Virus record (IMG/VR): IMGVR_UViG_3300009285_016357 | Location: 1-36,617 of that record | Reading direction: 5' to 3' (one strand) | DNA length: 36,617 nt | DNA from: a virus | Shown here: in pieces, positions 8,733 to 15,004 of the stretch | Numbering within the stretch: position 1 is the stretch's first letter | Layout of the letters: the number at the start of each line of letters is the position of its first letter | Notes under the pieces: generated by a model | The model's input: only the letters and a program-made list of their open reading frames with translations | What the model was told of the DNA's origin: nothing | Databases searched by the model: none | Made by a program: the position numbers and the translations under genes

Positions 8733-8940
8733 TCTCAGTCCTCCGGGCGGCGAGGCTAGTTGCATAGAAGAAACTCCCGTCATATCGCTGGTACGCCTGA
8801 AACTTAAATAGTTTCCCAAGTTCAGCGAAATATAAATCCGGCATCGGCGGCAACGTAACCTTGACTGTTTTATAAAACTCTCCACCTAAAAAACATGAGA
8901 TTGTAGCCACCTGTCGGTCGAGGGCGCGGTCAGGGGTCAT
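8725..8940 (-). CDS. Small unknown protein, 71 aa
   Basis: Unrecognised. It starts MTPDRALDRQVATISC and contains an aromatic-rich middle (LYFAELGKLFKFQAYQRYDG) that looks like a small globular fold. Local base composition is noticeably AT-richer than in the flanking genes, hinting at separate origin. The start is fixed by an ATGA overlap with the upstream stop at 8937. Confidence 0.6.
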   Translation of the reverse strand: MTPDRALDRQVATISCFLGGEFYKTVKVTLPPMPDLYFAELGKLFKFQAYQRYDGSFFYATSLAARRTENE

Positions 8941-9131
8941 GGCTTCCAGTCCTCAGCAGGCGTCAAGGGTCGGTCAGGGAAATAGCACCGCGACGCTCCG
9001 AGACAGAGCCACCAATCCGGCCCCATCACAAACGCCATATTGGCGATGAGCGTTCCACAGGAACAAGTGGTAATGTCCAATAGCGGGTCATAGTCCTGAG
9101 CGCCGATTCCGCCATGCGTATGTTTGCTCAT
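8937..9131 (-). CDS. Small Cys-containing protein, 64 aa
   Basis: Unrecognised. It begins MSKHTHGGIGAQDYDPLLD, carries TCSCG and later WWLCLGASRCYF, so four Cys could bind a metal. The start is selected by the ATGA overlap with the upstream 101-aa gene; the frame is open further upstream but no start there fits the operon pattern. Confidence 0.6.
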   Translation of the reverse strand: MSKHTHGGIGAQDYDPLLDITTCSCGTLIANMAFVMGPDWWLCLGASRCYFPDRPLTPAEDWKP

Positions 9132-9433
9132 CCCAGCGCGTCCAGGGGACGGCAAATGACTTCTATTATCTGATTGCAAACAGGCAATGACCCACCACAC
9201 TTACTTGGCATTAACAGACGCGGTAATTCTTCTTTCAGGCGTTCCATCGCTCTCTGCATCTCCTCCAGCCGGGCGAGCAGGCGGGGGAGGTCGGATTGTG
9301 CGTGCAGAAAGAATGGCACGGCATCGGGTGTCAGGTTGAGTTCCCAGAGGTCATCTTCGCTATAGGGCGCATGGGCGTTGGCATATGCTTCACACCGTGC
9401 CCGGATCGCCGCGAGGTCGGAGGCGAGGGTCAT
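9128..9433 (-). CDS. Small early protein, SDLAAIR/LLARLEEM family, 101 aa
   Basis: It begins MTLASDLAAIRARC and continues with FFLHAQSDLPRLLARLEEMQ, a layout seen in many small phage and prophage proteins (a helix-rich N-terminus, then a LLARLEEM coiled coil). Function is unknown for that type. It is a paralogue of the 89-aa gene at 9845-10114: same N-terminus, same LLARLEEM helix encoded by an identical 26-base stretch, and the same C-terminal RPLDxxG ending. ATGA overlaps on both sides set the start and join it to the operon. Confidence 0.75.
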   Translation of the reverse strand: MTLASDLAAIRARCEAYANAHAPYSEDDLWELNLTPDAVPFFLHAQSDLPRLLARLEEMQRAMERLKEELPRLLMPSKCGGSLPVCNQIIEVICRPLDALG

Positions 9434-9573
9434 CGGTATTTCTCCTTCAAGGCTTTGGGGTCATACATCGGAGAGTTGCTCCCACGTAGCGTTGCCCATT
9501 TCTCCTTAAGAATCCGTCGGCGTTCAGTCTGCCGACGCTGATAGTGAGGGTCAATCGTCCAGTCTTTGCTCAT
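9430..9573 (-). CDS. Small basic protein, 47 aa
   Basis: Unrecognised. MSKDWTIDPHYQRRQTERR and a Lys-rich end make it strongly basic and helical, compatible with nucleic-acid binding but not proof of it. The start region GGAGC(G)AGGGAGATGAGC is nearly identical to that of the 78-aa gene at 10523, one of several reused start cassettes here. ATGA overlaps on both sides. Confidence 0.6.
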   Translation of the reverse strand: MSKDWTIDPHYQRRQTERRRILKEKWATLRGSNSPMYDPKALKEKYR

Positions 9574-9848
9574 CTCCCTCGCTCCTGCTGAGCCTGAGCA
9601 AGGTCGGCTTCGAGCTGTTCCTTGATCCGTCCAAACTCTGCCGCTTGTTCTCCAATCATCCGGTTGGCATTTCGGAGGTATCCCTGTGTCTCTGCCCACC
9701 GTTTGATATGCATGTTGACAGACGCCTCATAGCGCTCTGTGGCTGCCGCCAGCGCCTCGGCGGACACGGAATGGCAGGGGCCGTGGATGATGGCACTCCC
9801 ACGTCCACCAGTGAACTCAATTCGACAGGTGCAGGGCTGGCTACTCAT
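9570..9848 (-). CDS. Coiled-coil protein, 92 aa
   Basis: Unrecognised. A short Cys-bearing N-terminus (MSSQPCTCRIEFTGGRGS) precedes a long helix (residues about 28-92) ending LEADLAQAQQERGR with coiled-coil character. The start is fixed by ATGA overlap with the upstream paralogue gene. Confidence 0.65.
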   Translation of the reverse strand: MSSQPCTCRIEFTGGRGSAIIHGPCHSVSAEALAAATERYEASVNMHIKRWAETQGYLRNANRMIGEQAAEFGRIKEQLEADLAQAQQERGR

Positions 9849-10114
9849 CCCGGCACGTCCAGGGGGCGGAGCGATATGCTCACTCGTTTCCTTATATCGT
9901 CCACAATCATGTCGGCCTCTTTCTTGCCTCCATAGTCCAGCGCGTGAAAATAGTCTCGTACCCTGTTCAATGCTCCCCGCATCTCCTCCAGCCGGGCGAG
10001 CAGGTGTGCGCGGTCGATAATTGCGTCACCAGCATAGGCCATCAGGTCGGGGAGCGCGGGAGCTTGTAGGCACCGTACCCGAATCGCCGCGAGGTCGGAG
10101 GAGAGGTCAGTCAT
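9845..10114 (-). CDS. Small early protein, paralogue of 9128-9433, 89 aa
   Basis: It begins MTDLSSDLAAIRVRCLQ and shares HLLARLEEM and the terminal SLRPLDVPG with the 101-aa protein 400 bases downstream. The parts between differ (the other copy carries an acidic LWELNL region; this one has a KKEADMIVDDIRKR helix). An ordinary gene duplication with later divergence or cassette swapping would explain this. ATGA overlaps on both sides. Confidence 0.7.
   Translation of the reverse strand: MTDLSSDLAAIRVRCLQAPALPDLMAYAGDAIIDRAHLLARLEEMRGALNRVRDYFHALDYGGKKEADMIVDDIRKRVSISLRPLDVPG
9979..10004. repeat. 26-base direct repeat, copy 2 (copy 1 at 9256-9281)
   Basis: Bases 9256-9281 and 9979-10004 are identical over 26 positions and 723 bases apart. 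Both encode, on the minus strand, the LLARLEEM helix of the two paralogous small proteins. Flanking bases differ. This much identity at DNA level between otherwise diverged genes suggests recent exchange or strong constraint. Confidence 0.85.
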
Positions 10115-10290
10115 TCATAGTCTCCTTCATCCATCGACCAGTGTTGTCTAGATCGGATGATCTTCATGGCCGCTTGTCGCTCAATCTTTCGCTTCCTTCG
10201 AAGCATACGACCAGTAGCCTCGCGAATTATTTTGGGCGCTTTCTTCTGAGTTATTAGTCTTCCTGCCGCGAGGTCGGAGGAGAAGGTCAT
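10111..10290 (-). CDS. Small basic protein with reused start cassette, 59 aa
   Basis: It begins MTFSSDLAAGRL, sharing 18 identical start-proximal bases (10265-10282 with 10086-10103) with the next gene downstream, then diverges completely into a Lys/Arg-rich helix (MLRRKRKIERQAAMKIIRSR). The chimaeric look (conserved first nine residues, unrelated rest) suggests a start module was recombined onto another reading frame. The region is AT-richer than its neighbours. ATGA overlaps on both sides. Confidence 0.65.
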   Translation of the reverse strand: MTFSSDLAAGRLITQKKAPKIIREATGRMLRRKRKIERQAAMKIIRSRQHWSMDEGDYE

Positions 10291-10523
10291 CGAACCGCCA
10301 TCAGTTCTTGCATCTTGTCGATGAGGTCTGCCAAACATTCCTGATTAAAACAGGTGTCGCGGCAGGGGAAGAACGCATATTGTCGCCAGCGACCAAACCA
10401 TTTAATCTGACCGAGAAGCGTCTGCTGCGTCGTGGATTCCACATCGAGGACGAGGGTTTTTCCTGTCGCACTCTCTCCGGCTGGAACAAACTTGAGCCAT
10501 CGGCTTACCGGTCTATCGCTCAT
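10287..10523 (-). CDS. Conserved small phage protein (WRQYAFFP type), 78 aa
   Basis: Contains KTLVLDVESTTQQTLLGQIK followed by WFGRWRQYAFFPCRDTCFNQ and a C-terminal helix ECLADLIDKMQELM. The LGxIKWxxxWRQYxFFP pattern recurs in many small phage and prophage proteins; I know no established function. Start at ATG 10523 has GGAG eight bases upstream; 28 bases separate it from the YopX gene. Function left open. Confidence 0.75.
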   Translation of the reverse strand: MSDRPVSRWLKFVPAGESATGKTLVLDVESTTQQTLLGQIKWFGRWRQYAFFPCRDTCFNQECLADLIDKMQELMAVR

Positions 10524-10551
10524 CTCCCTTGCTCCGGGTGGTCGGTCGGCC

Positions 10552-10929
10552 TCATGGGGTGGGGCTGGTGAGCAACGCTGGGTGTTCGTAGATGTTGCCG
10601 AGGATTTTCCACCATTGAAGGTCATGTGGTACGACGAAACAGGCATCGCGCTCACTCCAAACAACATCAACAGGAATAGGTTTCATTCCATCGGGGACAT
10701 CTTCACGCCAAAACTCAATGTTACTATCGTGCATCTCCGTTGGGACAAGGACATCTCCTTCGTAGATTTCTTTGCTGTTCCCGTCGAGGAGGCCGGTGAA
10801 TTGCATGAACACCATATCCCGTAGGTGATGAGCAACTTCAACCCGACCACCATCGAGGAAGAAAAGACACGTAACAGGCTCCATCGCTTTCTTGATCGGA
10901 TCCCACGCTCTGAACTTGATGGCTCTCAT
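10552..10929 (-). CDS. YopX family protein, 125 aa
   Basis: Clear YopX-type sequence: MRAIKFRAWDPIKKAM at the N-terminus, FMQFTGLLDGNSKEIYEGDV in the centre (the hallmark FTGLxDxxGxxIYEGD), and KILGNIYEHPALL at the C-terminus. YopX proteins are common in phages and low-GC hosts' plasmids; biochemical role is not settled. Full length for the family. The gene sits 34 bases after the 39-aa membrane protein and has only a weak ribosome site. Confidence 0.9.
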   Translation of the reverse strand: MRAIKFRAWDPIKKAMEPVTCLFFLDGGRVEVAHHLRDMVFMQFTGLLDGNSKEIYEGDVLVPTEMHDSNIEFWREDVPDGMKPIPVDVVWSERDACFVVPHDLQWWKILGNIYEHPALLTSPTP

Positions 10930-10963
10930 CGTCCGGCTCGGCGGGTGGGGTGCCAAGGATAGG

Positions 10964-11083
10964 TTATCGGAACAACCATTTCCATAATCCAATCTGTTTG
11001 GCGACTACATATCCAAGCCACCCCGCACTCCCAAACCATAGGGCGGCGATATTCATCCAAAGCAAGAACTTCAGTGGGCTCAT
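10964..11083 (-). CDS. Mini membrane protein, 39 aa
   Basis: MSPLKFLLWMNIAALWFGSA then a glycine-aromatic stretch and a basic end (KWLFR): one or two membrane passes. The start ATG overlaps the upstream stop as ATGA, the same coupling as the flanking genes, which supports this short frame over the overlapping 70-codon frame in another phase. Function unknown. Confidence 0.6.
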   Translation of the reverse strand: MSPLKFLLWMNIAALWFGSAGWLGYVVAKQIGLWKWLFR

Positions 11084-11403
11084 CGTTCCCTCCGCAGAGT
11101 GGCGCGGCGACGCATCGCGTCCGCAATTCGCTTGCCATCGTCTAGGATAGCGTCGCTACAAATGCACGCAGTATGAGCACATGGTTGAGTAAACTGTTCA
11201 GCAATCAATGCTGCCTCCTCCCACACCCACGCCTCCGCCTCGGTCAGGGCGGTGGTGATGAGGTTCAAGAGCTTTTTTCGTTCTCCCATCGTATCGCCCA
11301 TTGTATGCGGATCGAGTCGCCAATTCTTCCTCCAGGCCATATACGCAGCGTAGACTTGCTCTGCCACCTGCGTCGCGTCCGCGGGGGTGGGCTGGTCAGG
11401 CAT
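11080..11403 (-). CDS. Small helical Cys/His protein, 107 aa
   Basis: Unrecognised. MPDQPTPADATQVAEQVYAA leads into AYMAWRKNWRLD and a helix ALTEAEAWVWEEAALIAEQF, then CAHTACICSDAI and a basic end. The AAxIAExxxxxC...IAxAIR-like layout is seen in small phage proteins of unknown role. The ATG overlaps the upstream stop by eight bases (ATGCCTGA), a junction type reused in this genome. Confidence 0.65.
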   Translation of the reverse strand: MPDQPTPADATQVAEQVYAAYMAWRKNWRLDPHTMGDTMGERKKLLNLITTALTEAEAWVWEEAALIAEQFTQPCAHTACICSDAILDDGKRIADAMRRRATLRRER

Positions 11404-11632
11404 CAGTGGCTCCACCTTTTCGTGCGGCAGCCATCAACAGCCGTCCGATGGCAACCACGACGTTGGGGTCACTCTGGCGAAAGCGGAATTGTCCATCTCC
11501 TTTGTTCACGAAGGGGGTTACGGTGATGCATCCTGTCCCATAGCGGGTCAGGTAGACGGCATATTTCTCTCCCGGCAACTCGACCCGCCAGGTCTGTTCC
11601 TCATGTTCGAGGGTGAAGGTGGGGTCAGGCAT
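11396..11632 (-). CDS. Small beta-rich protein, 78 aa
   Basis: Unrecognised. MPDPTFTLEHEEQTWRVELP, then alternating polar and hydrophobic residues (YAVYLTRYGTGCITVTPF), suggests a small beta fold. The start overlaps the upstream stop as ATGCCTGA. It shares the MPDP start with the 24-residue Trp-rich peptide at 8425. Confidence 0.65.
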   Translation of the reverse strand: MPDPTFTLEHEEQTWRVELPGEKYAVYLTRYGTGCITVTPFVNKGDGQFRFRQSDPNVVVAIGRLLMAAARKGGATDA

Positions 11633-12272
11633 GGGGAGCCTCCGGGGTGAGGGCGGCACGACACGCATCATTGATGGCGTGCATCTGCGCTCGAAGATGG
11701 TCAGCTTCGCTATGGGGAGCGGACTCGTCTGGTAAATTACAGTATCCTGCGCCAGCGGGCTTCGGCTCACTCTGACAGCGGATGGCTTCGACCACCCCCT
11801 CCATCCGTTCCAGGTCGGCGAGGAGGGACAAGACGATATCCGGGGAGCAGGCAGCACGTAAAGTCGCTTGTTCAAGCATCATCATCCCAGGCGAAGCGGT
11901 CTTTACGTTCTCCGCTCTCGCCTTCAACCGAGCGCGGGCGGGAGGGGTCATGGGCGGGGTTGTCCGCTGCTGACACCACCGATTTTCCTCCTGGCCGGTG
12001 GCCCAAGCCAGGAGGTCGTCAGCCGCGAGCCGACAGAGGCGACACGCCGTCGGATTGCCCCCCGTCACCTGATGTGCACTCCCATGCAGGCTTGTCAGAA
12101 TACCGCGGAGTCTCTCCCACGAGGGCGTCGGGACACAGGCGAGGAGGTCGTTGAGAAATGTACGACACCACGGGAATAGTTTCCCTAACGGATCCTCAGC
12201 CGAAACCCACGCATCATGACAGGTCGTTCCATGCTTCCGCAACACCGCTTCCAGTTGGGCACGAAGGGTCAT
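11625..12272 (-). CDS. Two-module early protein, 215 aa
   Basis: The first 90 residues (MTLRAQLEAVLRKHG..., CRLCRLAADDLLAWA) form one helical unit with CxxC. From about residue 108 (MTPPARARLKARAENV) a second unit resembles the small paralogues further downstream: ATLRAACSPDIVLSLLADLERM parallels LLARLEEM. It therefore looks like an in-frame fusion of two small early genes. The start is fixed by an ATGA overlap with the lipoprotein gene; an internal start at the second unit is possible. Confidence 0.7.
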   Translation of the reverse strand: MTLRAQLEAVLRKHGTTCHDAWVSAEDPLGKLFPWCRTFLNDLLACVPTPSWERLRGILTSLHGSAHQVTGGNPTACRLCRLAADDLLAWATGQEENRWCQQRTTPPMTPPARARLKARAENVKTASPGMMMLEQATLRAACSPDIVLSLLADLERMEGVVEAIRCQSEPKPAGAGYCNLPDESAPHSEADHLRAQMHAINDACRAALTPEAPHA

Positions 12273-12487
12273 GGACAATCGCCTCGTCCACGCGCATCAA
12301 AAATGTATGCCATGGGAAGTCCCGGTCGTGAGCCCACACGATAGCCGTGCTCCTCAATCTGTTGGCGTGTCGCACACGGCCACGGCGTCTTGGCGGCTGC
12401 TCGACAATAGGAGACAAGATCACCTGGGGTTGCTGGGGTCGCACACCCCGCCACCAACACACTCAGGAGCAGGAGGTCGCGGGTCAT
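12269..12487 (-). CDS. Predicted lipoprotein, 72 aa
   Basis: The N-terminus MTRDLLLLSVLVAGCATPAT is a short lipoprotein signal with lipobox LVAGC, cleaved before Cys15. The mature part is about 58 residues with three further Cys (YCRAAAK, WPCATR, GDCP) and no membrane helix. It should be anchored in the envelope of a diderm host. Phage lipoproteins include Rz1-type spanins and superinfection-exclusion proteins; the early-gene setting next to nucleases favours exclusion or envelope modification, as inference. ATGA overlaps on both sides. Confidence 0.75.
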   Translation of the reverse strand: MTRDLLLLSVLVAGCATPATPGDLVSYCRAAAKTPWPCATRQQIEEHGYRVGSRPGLPMAYIFDARGRGDCP

Positions 12488-12828
12488 GGCGCCACCGTTG
12501 GGATGGTAGCCAGCCACGCCAGCACCTCGTCCGCGCTGCGGATCACCGCCGCGAGACCGCCGTGCGCCCGGACTTCCTCCAAGAAGCGGGTTTGGTAGTC
12601 GGTCAGGCGGAGCGTGCCGGTTTTACATTCAATGGCAATCAGCTTCCCGCCGGCGTGGGGCACAATTCCCAAAATATCGCTACTCCCCACCAAGCCGTAG
12701 CGCACAAACCGTTGGCGTTCCCCCGGTCGTCCATAGCGGGTAGCGCCAGAGTTATTTCTCCAACAGAAAATCCCGTGGAGCCGCAGGAGACGCAGGGTCG
12801 CGTCAATGAGGGCGGTTTCGCGACCCAT
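12484..12828 (-). CDS. VRR-NUC domain nuclease, 114 aa
   Basis: A stand-alone VRR-NUC (PD-(D/E)XK superfamily) nuclease of normal length. Key residues visible: Glu4 in the first helix, VGSSDILGI with Asp51, LIAIECKTG with Glu67 and Lys69, and the following Gln79 in LTDYQTRFL, with the closing GGLAAVIRSADEVLAWL. Such phage proteins are thought to cut branched DNA during replication or packaging. The ribosome site AAGGAG is eight bases from ATG. Placed right after the HNH gene in the HTH-controlled unit. Confidence 0.9.
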   Translation of the reverse strand: MGRETALIDATLRLLRLHGIFCWRNNSGATRYGRPGERQRFVRYGLVGSSDILGIVPHAGGKLIAIECKTGTLRLTDYQTRFLEEVRAHGGLAAVIRSADEVLAWLATIPTVAP

Positions 12829-12839
12829 CGCAGCGCTCC

Positions 12840-13103
12840 TTATGCCGTACGGACTTCCGAGACAATCCCAGGAATCCCCGTATCGTTTTCATGATAGAAC
12901 GCTCGGCGACTCATAATGTACGTCCGAGATTCTTCCATCGTCTTAAACCTTAGGCTTCCCTTGATAAAGTTGCACAGATAGCAAGCGAGGACTTTGTTTG
13001 CATAGCCCAATTTTAATCCACCGTGTATGCGCGGGATAAAGTGGTCGTAGACGAGGGCTTTTGGTTCCGTCCACCGTTCACAATATCGGCATTGCCATTT
13101 CAT
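12840..13103 (-). CDS. HNH endonuclease, small, 87 aa
   Basis: Compact HNH protein: zinc pair CRYC at residues 5-8, DHFIPRIHGG with the DH catalytic start at 20-21, Asn36 in the GYANKVLA stretch, and the second pair CYLCN at 41-45 followed by Lys48. Length and layout fit the small free-standing HNH enzymes of phages. The start forms an ATGA overlap with the HTH gene, so both are made from the same message. Confidence 0.88.
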   Translation of the reverse strand: MKWQCRYCERWTEPKALVYDHFIPRIHGGLKLGYANKVLACYLCNFIKGSLRFKTMEESRTYIMSRRAFYHENDTGIPGIVSEVRTA

Positions 13104-13279
13104 GGGATAGCCTGCGTCAGCATCTTTTCTAATGTTATAGCGTACATTTGCCTCGGTTTAGATTGCCCTCTGCTCCATCGATTAATGGTATTCCAAGAGA
13201 CTCCTAACTGCTTGCTTATGCGGTACTTACTGATTCCTTGCTTGAGAAGCATCCCAACAACGTCCGTCCCTCTATTCAT
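13100..13279 (-). CDS. Small HTH transcription regulator, 59 aa
   Basis: A Cro-like size protein. Residues 10-38 read as a helix-turn-helix: LLKQGISKYRISKQLGVSWN, then TINRWSRGQSKP, the usual end of recognition helix plus the GxSxP turn of XRE or IS-type HTH. The site GGGAGG lies six bases before ATG. Immediately upstream is a near-consensus promoter whose -10 overlaps a perfect 12-base palindrome, so autorepression is likely. It leads a unit containing HNH, VRR-NUC and the small-gene tail. Confidence 0.85.
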   Translation of the reverse strand: MNRGTDVVGMLLKQGISKYRISKQLGVSWNTINRWSRGQSKPRQMYAITLEKMLTQAIP

Positions 13280-13300
13280 TTTTATCCTCCCCGTCTAATT

Positions 13301-13352
13301 GTGTGATAGAACAATCATAACATGTTATATCACACACGAATGGGGGTGTCAA
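13301..13352 (-). promoter_or_regulatory. Promoter and operator of the HTH unit
   Basis: Minus strand: -35 TTGACA (13352-13347), a 17-base spacer, -10 TATAAC (13329-13324); +1 near 13317. A perfect palindrome ATAACATGTTAT covers 13317-13328 and overlaps the -10. A second inverted pair GTGTGATA (13301-13308) and TATCACAC (13328-13335) brackets it. Bound protein would block polymerase, and the HTH product is the obvious candidate. The remaining 73 bases up to 13408 hold a stem (13365-13392) without a T-run and no gene. Confidence 0.8.
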
Positions 13353-13408
13353 CTGTTTTCCTCTTCTGGCGTGGCGAGCGAACGCCACCAGAGTGGAATC
13401 GGGAGGCG

Positions 13409-13711
13409 TCATGGTTGGCATCGAGACGCGCTTCCATGAGGACCCGGAACCTCCCGCTTCCCCCGCCGCACCGCGTGCCGCGCTTGGACGCGCTGCTTGC
13501 GCTCCCAGGTCTGTTCACACGATGAACAGCAGAATCGCCGCCGAGCGACCCACTGTGTGAACCGGCGCACCTCAACCGGCGACAGGATCAGTTGAGGTCT
13601 CCATCTATTCCAGCGTTCAAAGATAGTAACATTTCCACTCGCATCCCGCGCGACCGCCAGCCCCGGAGCTAACAGAGATGCACCCTTCGGGAGGCGCTGC
13701 ACACGGCTCAT
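13409..13711 (-). CDS. Small basic protein with CCxxC, 100 aa
   Basis: Unrecognised. MSRVQRLPKGASLLAPGLAV, then VARDASGNVTIFERWNRWRP, LSPVEVRRFTQWV and FCCSSCEQTWERKQRV with a very basic tail. Basic charge and the CCSSC cluster suggest nucleic-acid binding. The start overlaps the upstream stop as ATGA. It is the last gene of the replication unit, ahead of the HTH promoter. Confidence 0.6.
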   Translation of the reverse strand: MSRVQRLPKGASLLAPGLAVARDASGNVTIFERWNRWRPQLILSPVEVRRFTQWVARRRFCCSSCEQTWERKQRVQARHAVRRGKREVPGPHGSASRCQP

Positions 13712-13962
13712 CCTTCCCTCCCCTTGGAGGCGGTCAATTCCCTCAACCGCTGCCGCTGCTCCGGGGTGAGGTCATCGGCACTCGTCCGCTGCTCCAGCGC
13801 GGTCATCCGCAGCACGGCCAGCCAGTTCGTCCCCGGATAGACTTCGCACTTGGTGTACATCAGCGTCAGCGTCGCCCGCTCCAACAAAACGTCTGGCAGA
13901 TCACAGAGCATCTCAAACGCAAACTCAGGGTCCAGGTTGAACGTGGGAAATGCCAGCGCCAT
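13708..13962 (-). CDS. Unknown protein linked to the replication initiator, 84 aa
   Basis: Unrecognised. MALAFPTFNLDPEFAFEMLC and DLPDVLLERATLTLMYTKCE are followed by VYPGTNWLAVLRMTALEQR and a C-terminal helix LTPEQRQRLRELTAS. The start chosen overlaps the initiator gene by 38 bases; a later Met (FEMLCD) is an alternative. Small proteins after a phage initiator are often helicase loaders or initiator partners, which is only a positional suggestion. Confidence 0.55.
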   Translation of the reverse strand: MALAFPTFNLDPEFAFEMLCDLPDVLLERATLTLMYTKCEVYPGTNWLAVLRMTALEQRTSADDLTPEQRQRLRELTASKGREG

Positions 13963-14851
13963 CCGTGCCAGACACTGTGCCAGGAGGGGCCGGCTCAGGC
14001 GCACGAGCGAGCCAGGATGCCAGTTGACGGAACTGAGCGAGCTGGTTGGCGGTAAAACCGTGGCGGGCTCGGGTAAGCTCGTCGGTATAGCGTCCGACGT
14101 CAGGGAGGTGCTTGGCGATGGTGTCGAGCGTCCAGGTAAGGGCCTTGCGCTCGAAGTAGGCGGCGGCGCAGTCCAAGGCAACCAAGGCATGGTCGAGTCC
14201 TCCAGCTTCCGCGATCAGCGCGAGGGCTGACCGGCTGTGGCGTTTGTAGGCCCCGGAGACCTGAGCCGGGGTTAAGGTGGGGCGCGATGTGCCTTTCAAG
14301 TCCAAAAAGCGGTTGATGAGGGTTTGGTGGGGTTGCTCGGAGTGGAGAGTCTCTTTGGTATTTGTCTTAGGAGTAAGGACTATATCCTTATTGTGTATTG
14401 TGTATTGTGTATTTGTCCCCTTCGTAGTCCCTTTGAAGCCTCTTAGAAGCCCCTTCGCCTTACACAACCGCACCACCTCCGGCATAAACACGCAGGTCTC
14501 GTACTGGGCGAGCAGCGCTTGGACGTGCTTTAGCAATAGGGTGTTTTTGGGGGTGACGGCAGGTTGATGTTTGAGGGTATTGACGACCCAGATCACGGCT
14601 TTGTCCGTGTCGTACCGCACCCGCGCATAGCCCGCCACCGGGCGCTGCACCTCGTCAAAGGCCGCGGTAAAGCGTGGGGGAGGGAGCTGCGTTTCAAATT
14701 GGAGCGTGATCGTCGTCACCGCATAGAGTCCAATCGGATTGTGTCGGGGACTCGTAATCAGGTTCAAGAAAATCAGCTTGGCGTCCGCACTCCAAGCTTG
14801 AAAGACGGGGTCATCCCACATGGTGCTGAGCACGGTATGATAGCGCGCCAT
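13925..14851 (-). CDS. Replication initiator / replisome organiser, 308 aa
   Basis: The N-terminus MARYHTVLSTMWDDPVFQAW, then LIFLNLITSPRHNPIGLYAV and VNTLKHQPAVTPKN, has the layout of phage replisome-organiser proteins with an N-terminal winged helix (the same opening as many O-type or DnaD-like initiators). The C-terminal half is helical (TLTPAQVSGAYKRHSRSAL, HALVALDCAAAYFERKALTW). The middle carries an AT-rich block with tandem repeats (origin candidate). There is no ribosome site; the ATG (14851) or the adjacent GTG (14854) follows a structured leader. It should melt the origin and recruit host helicase. Confidence 0.75.
   Translation of the reverse strand: MARYHTVLSTMWDDPVFQAWSADAKLIFLNLITSPRHNPIGLYAVTTITLQFETQLPPPRFTAAFDEVQRPVAGYARVRYDTDKAVIWVVNTLKHQPAVTPKNTLLLKHVQALLAQYETCVFMPEVVRLCKAKGLLRGFKGTTKGTNTQYTIHNKDIVLTPKTNTKETLHSEQPHQTLINRFLDLKGTSRPTLTPAQVSGAYKRHSRSALALIAEAGGLDHALVALDCAAAYFERKALTWTLDTIAKHLPDVGRYTDELTRARHGFTANQLAQFRQLASWLARAPEPAPPGTVSGTDGAGISHVQPGP
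14374..14411. repeat. Hairpin plus tandem 7-base repeats, possible replication origin
   Basis: Three perfect tandem copies of TTGTGTA occupy 14391-14411, directly preceded by an inverted pair TAAGGA (14374-14379) and TCCTTA (14385-14390). The block is strongly AT-rich within a GC-rich gene and lies at about residues 147-159 of the replication initiator. Repeats inside the initiator gene are the lambda-O style of phage origin. Whether these are iterons or a low-complexity linker is not decided by sequence alone. Confidence 0.5.
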
Positions 14852-15002
14852 CACAAAAGAAAATCAGGGTCGGCGGCCCCGGGTAGGTGCCAACTCGCTT
14901 GCGCGAGCCACGCGGTAAGGCATGACCGACCCCGACAGGGGTTAGCGAGACACAAAAAAGCCGCGTGTTGTGGCAGCATCCCGGGGCCTGTGGTTCATGC
15001 AT
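14852..15002 (-). promoter_or_regulatory. Structured leader ahead of the replication initiator
   Basis: About 145 bases with no normal gene. It begins with an 18-codon frame (14998 down to 14942; MNHRPRDAATTRGFFVSR). Then a hairpin ACCCC-TGTC-GGGGT (14942-14929) competes with a longer pairing of GGGTCGG (14932-14926) with CCGACCC (14873-14867), which is followed by TGATTTTCTTTTG like an intrinsic terminator. A stem CTCGC-GCAA-GCGAG (14907-14894) sits between them. Another phase reads TRLFCVSLTPVGVG... RVGTYPGPPTLIFF, which recalls the translated leaders annotated as Icd-like or Ash in P4-type elements (from memory, uncertain). Confidence 0.5.
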
Positions 15003-15004
15003 CC

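Noticed and set aside
10926-11138. 70-codon minus-strand frame before YopX
   Set aside because: A 39-aa membrane protein in another phase has the ATGA coupling and a convincing membrane helix; this frame overlaps its neighbours heavily.
13365-13392. Stem as a terminator of the replication unit
   Set aside because: Stem forms on paper, but there is no T-run on either strand.
14811-15002. 63-codon minus-strand frame over the leader
   Set aside because: Resembles Icd/Ash-type translations but overlaps the initiator start and is better explained as a structured RNA; kept only as a comment.
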